Origin: Agromyces protaetiae
GTDB lineage: Bacteria > Actinomycetota > Actinomycetes > Actinomycetales > Microbacteriaceae
DNA length: 64,000 bases
Assembly: GCF_030866785.1 (NCBI RefSeq)
Contig: NZ_CP133018.1
Span: 3,720,001-3,784,000 of the forward strand
Direction of reading: 5' to 3'
The first letter of the stretch is position 1, and each line of letters opens with the position of its first letter. Positions 53,007 through 60,946 of the stretch are shown one piece after another. The notes beneath the pieces are model-generated. The model saw only the letters and a list, made by a program, of their open reading frames with translations. It did not search any database and was not told the DNA's origin. Made by a program: the position numbers and the translations under genes.

Positions 53007-54866
53007 TCACGGGACGCGGACGTATTCCGAGACGGTCATGCGGGCGAACGGTTCGGTGCCGGCGAGCCGGTACCCGGCCTCCGCCATGACCTCCGGGTCG
53101 ATCGGCGTCACGCGCTGCTCGTCGCCACCGCGTGGAACCCCCGTGGCGTCGATCGCCCAGACCGTCGGGGCGTCGAGGTCGTGCGCGACCGCTGCGAGCG
53201 GGGCGACCTCGTCCCAGAGTCCGGGCAGGGCGTCGTACGGCGTCGTGAGCTGGGCATCGACGAGGCCGGCGAAGGCGTCGGGGTAGAGCCGGAGGGCGAG
53301 CCGGGGCTCTCGGGAGCGCCGGTCGGCGAGGCCGAAGACGACGGCGTCCCCGGGGCGTGCGTGCTCCCGGACGTACACCGCCACGGCGCGGAAGTCGGCG
53401 CCGCCGTCCTTCGCCAGCTCGGTGCGCTGCGCCAGATACTCGGGCGCGGCGGCCAGGGCGAAGAGGGCGAGCAGCGACGCGATGACGAACGTCGCGACGG
53501 CGTGCCGCGCGGGCGCGAGAGGCGCGGATCTCGGACCCGCCGAGATGGCGAGGCGGGGTGGGGCATCGTGATCGTCTGAGCCGAGCGCCCGGCGCGAGAC
53601 ATCCGGATCGTCTGAGCCGAGCGCGCTGGGCGAGGCATCCGCCCCACTCGACCCGAGCGCCCGGCGCGAGGCATCCGTCCCGCTCGACGCTCGCGCCCGG
53701 CGCGACGCATCCGATCTCGCGAGGAGCGGCGCGAGCCACAGCGCGAGCCAGAGCGCGACGCGTTCGACGCCGAGCGCGACCAGCAGCACGACCGCGGGGA
53801 CGCAGAAGGCGACGTAGCGGGGGCTGTACGACTTGGTGATCACGACATCGACGAGGAGCAGCGCCGCGGTCGGCAGCACGACCCATGCGAGGACGGGCCA
53901 GAGCCCGGGCGGAGCCGCGACCCGGCCCCGGCGAGCCGCCGCGAGCGTCGCGACCACGCCGGTGAGCGCGAGGATCCAGCCGGCCACCGCGACGCCGGGA
54001 GACACGAACCACTGCGTGACGAGCACGTGCTCGGGTCGCGCCCAGTCGCGGAGCGCGAGGTAGCCGAGCTGATCCTTCTGCGTGAAGGCGAGCACGACGA
54101 ACGGCAGGGTGAGCGCCAGCGCCAGCGCCGTCCCGGCGACCCATCCGCGAATGACCGCGCGTGCGGGGCGCGGCCGCTGTGCGGCGAGCGCGACGGCGTG
54201 CACGAACACGAGGAGCGCGAGGTGAAGGAACAGCACGATCGCGGCCGCGAGCCCGAGGGCGTACAGGCCCCACCGCCAGCGGCCCGCACGCTCCCGGCGG
54301 ATGAGCGCGACGAACGCGATTGTGAGCCAGACCGCGGCCGCGGCCGCGAGCGCGTACGAGCGCGCCTCGACGGCGAGGTACGTCGTGCGCGGGAGGACCG
54401 CGCAGAGGACGCCCGCGATCAGACCAGCGCGCGCGCCGAACCAGCGGGTGCCGAGGACCACCGTCCCGGCCGCGAGCAGACCGACGGCGATCGAGCTCAG
54501 CGCCCGCGTCGACCACTCACTCGGGCCCAACAGGTCGATCCAGATGTGCAGCAGCGCGTAGTAGAGGCCGTGGACGACATCGACCTCGCCGAGCATCGCG
54601 ACGAGGCTCGGCCAGGAGCGTTCGGCCGACATGACGCTCGCGGCCTCGTCGCCCCAGTACGACGGGACGCCCGCGCCCGCGTAGCCGACGGCTGCTGCGG
54701 CGAGGCCGACCAGGGCGGCGATCCAGGCGGTGCGGCGGGCGCGGGGCGCGCGGGGCGCGCGGACGGGGTGCATGGCGGCACGCGGCGACGGATGCGGCTC
54801 GAGCGGCACCGGGTCGCCGGGCAGGGCCGGGTCATCCGGCGGAGCCGAGCGAGGCGACGAGGTCAC
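53007..54866 (-). CDS. GT39-type membrane glycosyltransferase
   Basis: The 619-residue protein has about ten to twelve membrane segments. The first loop has YWGDEAASVMSAERSWPSL, with the acidic DE pair expected in the first luminal loop of GT-C enzymes such as protein O-mannosyltransferases. DVVHGLYYALLHIWIDL and RTTYLAVEARSYALAA match ArnT/PMT-like proteins in actinobacteria. A cytoplasmic-type loop (about 385-435) consists of 12-residue repeats (DASRRALGSSGA and variants). Such enzymes transfer sugars from polyprenyl phosphate. The GTG at 54866 has a -10-like TATCCT just before it; ATG 54773 is an alternative start. Confidence 0.78.
   Translation of the reverse strand: MTSSPRSAPPDDPALPGDPVPLEPHPSPRAAMHPVRAPRAPRARRTAWIAALVGLAAAAVGYAGAGVPSYWGDEAASVMSAERSWPSLVAMLGEVDVVHGLYYALLHIWIDLLGPSEWSTRALSSIAVGLLAAGTVVLGTRWFGARAGLIAGVLCAVLPRTTYLAVEARSYALAAAAAVWLTIAFVALIRRERAGRWRWGLYALGLAAAIVLFLHLALLVFVHAVALAAQRPRPARAVIRGWVAGTALALALTLPFVVLAFTQKDQLGYLALRDWARPEHVLVTQWFVSPGVAVAGWILALTGVVATLAAARRGRVAAPPGLWPVLAWVVLPTAALLLVDVVITKSYSPRYVAFCVPAVVLLVALGVERVALWLALWLAPLLARSDASRRARASSGTDASRRALGSSGADASPSALGSDDPDVSRRALGSDDHDAPPRLAISAGPRSAPLAPARHAVATFVIASLLALFALAAAPEYLAQRTELAKDGGADFRAVAVYVREHARPGDAVVFGLADRRSREPRLALRLYPDAFAGLVDAQLTTPYDALPGLWDEVAPLAAVAHDLDAPTVWAIDATGVPRGGDEQRVTPIDPEVMAEAGYRLAGTEPFARMTVSEYVRVP
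53560..53710 (-). repeat. 36-base repeat inside glycosyltransferase gene
   Basis: About four imperfect 36-base units encode DASRRA(R/L)xSSG(T/A)-type 12-residue repeats. Several units carry the decamer GAGGCATCCG (53632 and 53668) or its variants. Confidence 0.8.
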
Positions 54867-54896
54867 CCTGGCAGGATACTGAGCATTGCTCTGTTT

Positions 54897-54945
54897 CGGA
54901 TGCCTCGGCGGCGGTGTCGCGCATGGGGCACCGGCGAGGCATCCG
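54897..54945. repeat. Inverted decamer pair upstream of the glycosyltransferase gene
   Basis: CGGATGCCTC and GAGGCATCCG form an inverted pair with three further pairs towards a 20-base centre. It lies between dcd and the glycosyltransferase gene, both leftward, and may end the dcd-side message or form part of the promoter region. Confidence 0.6.
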
Positions 54946-55071
54946 TTCAGGGCGTTCGCCCGAGCCGGAATGGCGGCGCGCAGACCGTGGGACCGAGGCA
55001 TCCGCTGCCGCGAGTCGCATCCTGCCGACCCGACGCCAGCGCGGCCGCGCGAGGGCCGGGGTCAGGTGCGG

Positions 55072-55677
55072 TCAGTTGCCGGCGGCGCCGGCCTCGGTGA
55101 CACCGACGTCGGTGCGGTGGAAGTTCTGGAACGAGCGCGACGCCGTCGGCCCACGCTGACCCTGGTAGCGGCTCGAGTAATCGGCGGAGCCGTACGGGCG
55201 CTCGGCGGGCGACGACAGCCGGAAGAAGCACATCTGGCCGATCTTCATGCCGGGCCAGAGCTTGATCGGCAAGGTCGCGACGTTCGACAGCTCGAGCGTG
55301 ACGTGCCCGGTGAACCCGGGGTCGATGAACCCCGCCGTCGAGTGCGTGAGCAGGCCGAGCCGGCCGAGCGAGCTCTTGCCCTCGAGTCGCGCGGCGACGT
55401 CGTCGGGAAGGGTGACCGCCTCATACGTCGACGCCAGCACGAACTCGCCCGGGTGCAGGATGAACGCCTCGTCGGGCCGCACCTCGATGAGATGCGTGAG
55501 CTCGGGCTGATCTTCGGCGGGATCGATGAAGGGGTACTTGTGGTTGTCGAACAGCCGGAAGTACCGGTCGAGCCGCACGTCGATCGACGACGGCTGGATC
55601 ATGCCCGGTTCGTACGGGTCGAGCTGGATGCGCTCGCGGTCGAGCTCGGCACGGATGTCGCGGTCGGAGAGCAGCAC
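55072..55677 (-). CDS. dcd: dCTP deaminase
   Basis: The 201-residue protein is the length of actinobacterial Dcd enzymes. It converts dCTP to dUTP, or directly to dUMP in the bifunctional type. The active-site region [20 protein letters not shown] (about 107-126) with the catalytic Glu, and [16 protein letters not shown], are intact; the C-terminal [18 protein letters not shown] closes over the active site. Start ATG 55677. Confidence 0.95.
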   Translation of the reverse strand: MLLSDRDIRAELDRERIQLDPYEPGMIQPSSIDVRLDRYFRLFDNHKYPFIDPAEDQPELTHLIEVRPDEAFILHPGEFVLASTYEAVTLPDDVAARLEGKSSLGRLGLLTHSTAGFIDPGFTGHVTLELSNVATLPIKLWPGMKIGQMCFFRLSSPAERPYGSADYSSRYQGQRGPTASRSFQNFHRTDVGVTEAGAAGN

Positions 55678-56095
55678 GCGAACAGCCTAGCGAGACGCGG
55701 GCGACGGGCGCTGCGCGCCGGGTGCCCGCTGGGGAGAACTCGCACGGCGGCGGCCGTGTGAGTTGCTAGCATGGTGGATGCGGTGCCCGTGAGGCGCCGC
55801 ATGGCGCCGCCGCCAGGCGGCCCTGCCGATGTAGTTCAATGGTAGAACTTCTGCTTCCCAAGCAGACAGCGCGGGTTCGATTCCCGTCATCGGCTCTCTT
55901 GAAAAATCCCCTGGTCAATAGGCTTTTTTGTCGCGCCATTTTCGGCCATCCCTGCGGACGAGCATGGGCGAGCCCGCTTGGTGGCTATTTAATGCACATA
56001 AATTCCAGCATCCATCCTCATCCCCAGCGGCGCATCCGGCCTAGCCGCAGTACTCGAAATATGTTACGTTTCTTGCGCTTAGGAGGGAACTGACC
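55678..56095. other. Gap between dcd and HTH gene apart from the tRNA
   Basis: Besides the tRNA, the stretch 55896-56095 is AT-rich for this genome and contains no credible gene. An AGGAGG at 56081-56086 serves the next gene. Confidence 0.5.
55825..55895 (+). tRNA. tRNA-Gly (anticodon CCC)
   Basis: The acceptor GCCGATG pairs with CATCGGC (55888-55894), followed by discriminator T. The D arm is GTTC/GAAC, the anticodon stem TCTGC/GCAGA with loop TTCCCAA (anticodon CCC, 55857-55859), and the T arm GCGGG-TTCGATT-CCCGT. CCA is not encoded. A T-run (55924-55929) lies downstream. Confidence 0.95.
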
Positions 56096-56638
56096 ATGAG
56101 TAACGCCGGTTCAGCACTCACGCCGGAAACATACGAAGCCGCCGACGGCGCGGGCATCGCTCGCGTTCACGACTTCCTCGCTGCACACGAAGCCACGGGC
56201 CGCGACCGCCCCGCGCCTCGCTACCTTCTTGCCGGTGCCGAACCGGGCGACCAGGTTGAACTGCCCGAGGAGGTCTACCTGGTACTTCGCCAGGCAGTGG
56301 AGGCCATGCAGCGCGGGCTCTCGGTTACCATCTCCCCGATCTCGAAGACGTTGACGACCCAGCAGGCAGCTGAATTACTCGGGGTCAGCCGACCGACGGT
56401 CATCAAGTTCCTCAACGAGGGGCAGATTCCCTTCGAACGGGTCGGCACTCACCGCAGGGTCACGCTCAGCGACCTGCTCGAGTTCCGCAAGGCTCGGCGC
56501 GAGGAGCAGTATGCCGCGCTCAGCGCACTGTCGAGCGACGTCGATGAAGACACACCATTGGAAGCGATCCTCGGCGAACTCAAGACTGCGCGGCGGGCCG
56601 TCGCGGCGCGGCGCCGAAACGACGCGGACGCAAGCTGA
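56096..56638 (+). CDS. Excisionase-type HTH protein, probable antitoxin
   Basis: The 180-residue protein has an HTH_17/excisionase-type DNA-binding domain at about 86-130: TTQQAAELLGVSRPTVIKFL then IPFERVGTHRRVTLSDLLEF. The N-terminal 75 residues and the charged tail are of unknown fold. It lies 12 bases upstream of a PIN-domain gene, the usual order for antitoxin then toxin in this excisionase-type HTH/PIN pair. The start has AGGAGG 9 bases upstream. Confidence 0.85.
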   Translation: MSNAGSALTPETYEAADGAGIARVHDFLAAHEATGRDRPAPRYLLAGAEPGDQVELPEEVYLVLRQAVEAMQRGLSVTISPISKTLTTQQAAELLGVSRPTVIKFLNEGQIPFERVGTHRRVTLSDLLEFRKARREEQYAALSALSSDVDEDTPLEAILGELKTARRAVAARRRNDADAS

Positions 56639-56650
56639 CATTCTCGAGGA

Positions 56651-57259
56651 ATGTTCATCGCTCTCCTCGACACGAGCGTGCTCTGGCCGAGCCTGCAGCG
56701 AGATTTCCTGCTCTCACTCGCGTTCGAACAGATCTACCGGCCGATCTGGAGCAGCGCCATTCTTGACGAGCTCGAGTACCACGAGGCTCGCAAACTCCAG
56801 AATCGCTACGGCCTTCCATCACGATTGGCCGAAGAGCGCGCCGCCCGGCTTGTCGGACGGATGAGATCCGCATTCGTCGATGCCGAGATCGCAGGCTGGG
56901 AGCCACTCGAGGGCACGTACGGCCTGCCCGACCCGGATGACGAGCACGTCGTCGCGGCCGCACAGATCGCGGGCGCCGGGGTCATCGTCACCTCGAACCT
57001 GAAGGATTTCCCCGTGGCGCGACTCCCGAACGGCATCAGCGCCGTTCCGCCGCATCAATTCGCGCTCGACGCCGTGAATATCAGTCCCGAACGCGCCCTC
57101 GTGGCCCTCACCGAAATCGCCACCCGGAGCGGGAACTCCGGCCCCGCACTCTCACGCCAAGAGGTCATACAGAGACTCGAAGCGCGCTACGGAATGTCCG
57201 AGGCAATGCTCCTTGTCCGGCAGGAACTGGCAATCGGGGAGCCGCACAGTCACACCTAG
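56651..57259 (+). CDS. PIN-domain protein, probable toxin
   Basis: The 202-residue protein has PIN nuclease residues: Asp7 in LLDTSVLWPS, Glu42 in ILDELEYHE, and Asp96/Asp97 in LPDPDDEHVVAAAQ, with TSNLKDFP completing the metal site region (PIN_3-like). PIN toxins cleave RNA. The C-terminal 60 residues form an extra helical extension. The upstream HTH protein is the likely antitoxin and autorepressor. The pair sits just beyond the tRNA gene. Confidence 0.88.
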   Translation: MFIALLDTSVLWPSLQRDFLLSLAFEQIYRPIWSSAILDELEYHEARKLQNRYGLPSRLAEERAARLVGRMRSAFVDAEIAGWEPLEGTYGLPDPDDEHVVAAAQIAGAGVIVTSNLKDFPVARLPNGISAVPPHQFALDAVNISPERALVALTEIATRSGNSGPALSRQEVIQRLEARYGMSEAMLLVRQELAIGEPHSHT

Positions 57260-57571
57260 CCAGCCAAGCACGCCGAGGGTGATCACCGCCAACCGACCGG
57301 ACGCTCCGAACAACCGCCAAGCTCGCCGACGACAGCCGGCAGAAAAAAGCCCCGCCAGTCCCAGAGGACGGCGGGGAGTTATAGATTTATAGTATACGAA
57401 TTTTCGAGCTCCCTCGCGCCTCCGGCACATTGGGCCCATGCGAGGCACCGCGAGGGCACAACCCCCACGGCGACGGACCTTCAAGCCAGCCGCGCAAAGC
57501 GTGACCGCCACGATGCCAGACGTGTTCATCTTCCTCGACTTCCCTCCGCGCAGTCGTCGGGACTGTGGCGT
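57260..57571. other. Gene-free gap between PIN and LacI genes
   Basis: The only clear structure is the terminator at 57350-57376. The adjacent DNA (57377-57410) is unusually AT-rich. Confidence 0.5.
57350..57376 (-). terminator. Rho-independent terminator of the LacI gene
   Basis: CCCCGCC and GGCGGGG, with inner GTCC/GGAC pairs and a CAGA loop, form the stem; on the minus strand it is followed by six T residues (57343-57348). It serves the leftward LacI gene. Confidence 0.85.
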
Positions 57572-58606
57572 TCATGCCGCCGAGGACTCGCGGACGATGA
57601 GTTCGGGAGCGAGGATGCAGTCTTCACGGGGGGCATCCTCGTCCGTGATCTGGTCGAGGAGGACGCGCGCGGCGATGGCGCCCATCTCGACGCTCTGCTG
57701 GCGCACCGAAGACAAGGGAATCGCGGCGGCCTCCGCCCAGGGAATGTCGTCATACCCAACGACGGCGATGTCGTCCGGGATCCGTATTCCTTCACGAAGC
57801 ATCGCGTGCATCACCTCAATCGCGAGCACGTCGTTGCTCACGACGAATCCTTCGGGACGCTCCGCTCGCGGCAACGCGAGAATCCGCTCGACCACCGACG
57901 CTCCTGAGCTCGGCGCTGGGCCGCCCGAGTACCACACTCCGAGTGAGTTCGGGTCGAGGCCGTGGACGCGGAAAGCCGTCTTCGCACCGGCAATGCGGTC
58001 TGCGATCTGCGGGACGACAGCCGGCGTGCTCAGGAAATCTACACGTTGACGCCCGCTCGAGAGCAGATGCGCTGTCGCCAGGCATCCGCCCGCGACATGG
58101 TCCGTACGCACGGCCGAGTAGGTATCAGATGGGGGTCGCGCGTCCACGAGTACGGTCGGGATGCCCCTCGTTCGAAGACGAGCGAGCGCTAGTGAGACGT
58201 CGCCGACGGGAGAGGCGAGCAGGCCATGCACCCGCATCGAGTCGAACGACCCGAGGTAGGCGTTCTCGCGGCTGGCATCGCCATGGGCACTCGCGATGAG
58301 CGGAAATCTCCCCTCCGCCCACACCACCTCGCCAGCCCCTCGTGAGATCTCAGTGAAAAAGGGATTGCCGGAATCGGGGACCAGGAGGACGACGGTCCGA
58401 CTGGTTCCGCTACGCAGATGGCGCGCGGCCTCGTTCCGAACGAATCCGAGCTCGTGGACGGACTCGAGCACACGCGCCCGTAACTCGGGTGCCACTGTCG
58501 CCAAGTCGTTGACCACATTTGAGACTGTGCCGAGGCCCACCGCAGCGTGACGAGCCACGTCTTTCATACTCGCCGTGCGCTTCGCGGTCGTTCGCACCAC
58601 GTCCAT
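57572..58606 (-). CDS. LacI-family regulator
   Basis: The 344-residue protein has the LacI N-terminal helix-turn-helix (SMKDVARHAAVGLGTVSNVV, about 13-32, then ELGFVRNEAARHLRSG hinge) and a periplasmic-binding-type ligand domain with VLLVPDSGNPFFTEI and DDIAVVGYDDIPWAEAA. It probably represses the galactan-type genes to its right (60947-64000). The A at VGLGT is unusual, since most members have VSxxT. GGAGG lies 9 bases before ATG 58606. Confidence 0.92.
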   Translation of the reverse strand: MDVVRTTAKRTASMKDVARHAAVGLGTVSNVVNDLATVAPELRARVLESVHELGFVRNEAARHLRSGTSRTVVLLVPDSGNPFFTEISRGAGEVVWAEGRFPLIASAHGDASRENAYLGSFDSMRVHGLLASPVGDVSLALARLRTRGIPTVLVDARPPSDTYSAVRTDHVAGGCLATAHLLSSGRQRVDFLSTPAVVPQIADRIAGAKTAFRVHGLDPNSLGVWYSGGPAPSSGASVVERILALPRAERPEGFVVSNDVLAIEVMHAMLREGIRIPDDIAVVGYDDIPWAEAAAIPLSSVRQQSVEMGAIAARVLLDQITDEDAPREDCILAPELIVRESSAA

Positions 58607-58794
58607 GAACGCCGCCCTCCAGGAGATCCTTTGTCAACGTTTCGGCACAGCGAGGTTCGCTCGATGCGATCGTGACCACACACACACCCACACCTCCGAG
58701 TCCGCCGCGCATCCACTCGACCCGCCGATCGAGGCCCGGAACTGGGAGCAAGGGGCGGCGGGACGCTATTCCCTGCTTGAGGCCGTGGACGAGT

Positions 58795-60159
58795 TCAGCG
58801 GCGGGCGGTGACCCCAGCGCGTTCCCTGCGAGAGGCGAGCGCTCGATTGCCGACCAGGATCCCGGAGCCGAGAAGGAACGCTAGACCTGCAAGCGCGAGG
58901 ATTGGCGTGAAGTCGCCCGCGCCGGTCGTCGCGAGGTCGTCCGGTTCTGGTGGGATAGTCGATGGAGGTGCAGTAGGGACGGTAGTTGGCGGGGGCGTAA
59001 CCTCCACTTCAACCAACACCTGACGATGATCCTGATCGTCAGCCGCGTACGCCGGCGCCACAGTTCCAGGCAAGCCGGTGAGCAGGAGACCTATCACCAG
59101 GAGCGTGGGGGCGATGCTGGACACCGCACGAACTCCCGCCGATTCCGCCCGTGCGTCGTTGCGGGCACGGTCGATCAGCCGCTCTATGTGCTTCGCCTTA
59201 CGCCGACGATCCCACCGGGCGAGCAACAAGATGATCGCGACGATGACGAGAACTCCGAGTTGCGACCACGGGATGGCCCACACGACCGACGATGCGTCGG
59301 TGGTCGTCGTCGCGACCTCCGCCGATGAGTTGCCGACGACCTCCGCCTGCGTGCGCCGATCAAGGAACAGCGCGACGAACGGCCAGACCCCGCTCACCTG
59401 CTGCCGGATCGTCCGCGTCTCTCCAGGTGCGATTTCGTCGATCTGCTCGACGGCGACGTCGCGCGCAAACCACCCGAACGGACCGGAAAGCGACAGCACC
59501 GAATCGACGGCGAGCCGTGTGTTCCCCTCGTTCTCGACGTCATAGGTGAATGTGACGTGGCCGGGCTCGAACGGGTTGATCGACCCGCTGAAGTTCGCGC
59601 CGAGCTTCGTGCCCACCGCTGGAGCGAGCTCGCCGGCGACGCGAGTCATGACCCTGAAGCCGACACGAGACTCGACCCCGACTTCGGCGTCTCCGCCGGA
59701 GCGGATGCTGGCCGCGACGCCGGCGGGATGGTCCCCGGGTTCGGCGTTCTCCGGCACCGTCACAGAGAAGGGCACGACGACGTCCGCACCGGAGGCCACC
59801 TCAACCGAGTCCTGGATGCCGATCCAGGTGCCGGCGCCTGTCGAAACCTCGCCCGCGGTGAGCATGTTGAACCGCCCGGTCTCGGTGAAGTACCCATCCG
59901 CCGCAGCGAGTCGGAAGGTGACCGCCGCCGGACTGAGATTGCGGATCAGGAGATGCTCTTCTGCCACCTCACCGGCTCGGAGTTCTAACTCTACCCATGA
60001 CCGGCCGTCCTCACCCGTTCCGTCGCTGGGGCGAACCATCCAGGTGATCGTCTCCTCCGAGGATTCCGTCGTCGCCGCGTGCGTGGCCGTTGCAGGCAGC
60101 ACGACGGAGGCGATGGAGATGGCCAGGATGAGGAACAGACGGCGAAGGCGACGATGCAT
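58795..60159 (-). CDS. DUF916-type surface protein with LAxTG sorting signal
   Basis: The 454-residue protein has a signal peptide (residues 1-29, ending THA). The region to about residue 255 matches the DUF916/WxL-interacting peptidoglycan-binding fold: ITWMVRPSDGTGEDGRSWVE, NLSPAAVTFRLAAADGYFTE, PAGVAASIRSGGD. A membrane segment (about 291-311) follows, then a second hydrophobic segment (LVIGLLLTGL), a Pro/Thr-rich linker, and a C-terminal LATTGAG sorting motif with hydrophobic stretch and basic end RRERAGVTARR, as recognised by class E sortases. Two membrane regions before the sorting signal are unusual. It lies next to a WxL-like protein gene. Confidence 0.8.
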   Translation of the reverse strand: MHRRLRRLFLILAISIASVVLPATATHAATTESSEETITWMVRPSDGTGEDGRSWVELELRAGEVAEEHLLIRNLSPAAVTFRLAAADGYFTETGRFNMLTAGEVSTGAGTWIGIQDSVEVASGADVVVPFSVTVPENAEPGDHPAGVAASIRSGGDAEVGVESRVGFRVMTRVAGELAPAVGTKLGANFSGSINPFEPGHVTFTYDVENEGNTRLAVDSVLSLSGPFGWFARDVAVEQIDEIAPGETRTIRQQVSGVWPFVALFLDRRTQAEVVGNSSAEVATTTTDASSVVWAIPWSQLGVLVIVAIILLLARWDRRRKAKHIERLIDRARNDARAESAGVRAVSSIAPTLLVIGLLLTGLPGTVAPAYAADDQDHRQVLVEVEVTPPPTTVPTAPPSTIPPEPDDLATTGAGDFTPILALAGLAFLLGSGILVGNRALASRRERAGVTARR

Positions 60160-60238
60160 GCGACTCTCTCGATCGATCGGCGTGAGGCGAGGACGGAGGC
60201 GGGGGCGGCCGGGCGGCCGCCCCCCGCCGTCGGTCGGG

Positions 60239-60850
60239 CTATTCGAAGAGGGACAGGGTGAGCACCGAGGTGTAGCTCCCTGGCTCGACGGTGGTCGCAT
60301 CCACCTTGAGGTGAAGGCCCGCGGATGCGCTCCATGAACCCTGGCTGTATGTTGCGACCTGGTCGGTGTTCACGTAGAGCAGCTCGCCGTCGGCGTACCC
60401 GAGCCCCTCGCTCGCGGGGTCGTCGATCACGGTATCGATGTCGAACCCGGCCTCGAGGGCGGGTCCGTAGTCGTCGGCGAGATAGGGCGCCCAGCCGAGG
60501 TGATCGGCGGTGATCGTGTTTCCGCCGCTGACGAAATCGCTCGCGGTGCCGAGGACGTACCACGGCACGTCGGGCACGTCCGCCCGCGTGTCGGTCACTG
60601 TGACCTCGGGCAGGCTGCCGGTGAATTCTCGGACCAGCGGATCGCCGCTGTCCACCTCCGCGAGTGCGGTGGAGTTCGCGGCGACGCTCAGGGCGAGCAC
60701 CCCGGAGGGGTACCGGTCGGTCACCTCGACGTTGATCTCGACTTCGCCGTCATCCACGATCTCATCGGCCGCGGCCATCGCCGCGCCCGCGGAGAGCAGC
60801 AACGCTCCGAGCGCGGCGGCGCCGACCCGGGCTGCACTTGACTTCTTCAT
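60239..60850 (-). CDS. WxL-like surface protein
   Basis: The 203-residue protein has a signal peptide (residues 1-27, ending AMA). The mature part resembles WxL-domain proteins: DIxVTVTDTRADVPDVPW-type strand (VTDTRADVPDVPWYVLG) and HLGWAPYLADD, then SYTSVLTLSLFE at the end, but the exact W-x-L residues are not both present. WxL proteins bind peptidoglycan and usually partner with DUF916 proteins, one of which is encoded 80 bases downstream. ATG 60850 is preceded by GAAAGG. Confidence 0.72.
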   Translation of the reverse strand: MKKSSAARVGAAALGALLLSAGAAMAAADEIVDDGEVEINVEVTDRYPSGVLALSVAANSTALAEVDSGDPLVREFTGSLPEVTVTDTRADVPDVPWYVLGTASDFVSGGNTITADHLGWAPYLADDYGPALEAGFDIDTVIDDPASEGLGYADGELLYVNTDQVATYSQGSWSASAGLHLKVDATTVEPGSYTSVLTLSLFE

Positions 60851-60946
60851 TTCAGACCTTTCTTCGTCGTTTCGGGTATTCCTATGCACGGTTGCGCGGC
60901 ACCCAGGGTGAGGGCGGGTACCGCCCCCACCCTGGGAGCTCGGTCG

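Noticed and set aside
55896..57600. Direct repeat of the tRNA-Gly 3' end as attachment site
   Set aside because: I searched by eye for the last 20 bases of the tRNA downstream and found no second copy in the window.
58607..58640. TTGACA upstream of the LacI gene as its promoter
   Set aside because: The element lies too close to the start codon to leave room for a -10 sequence before the ribosome binding site.
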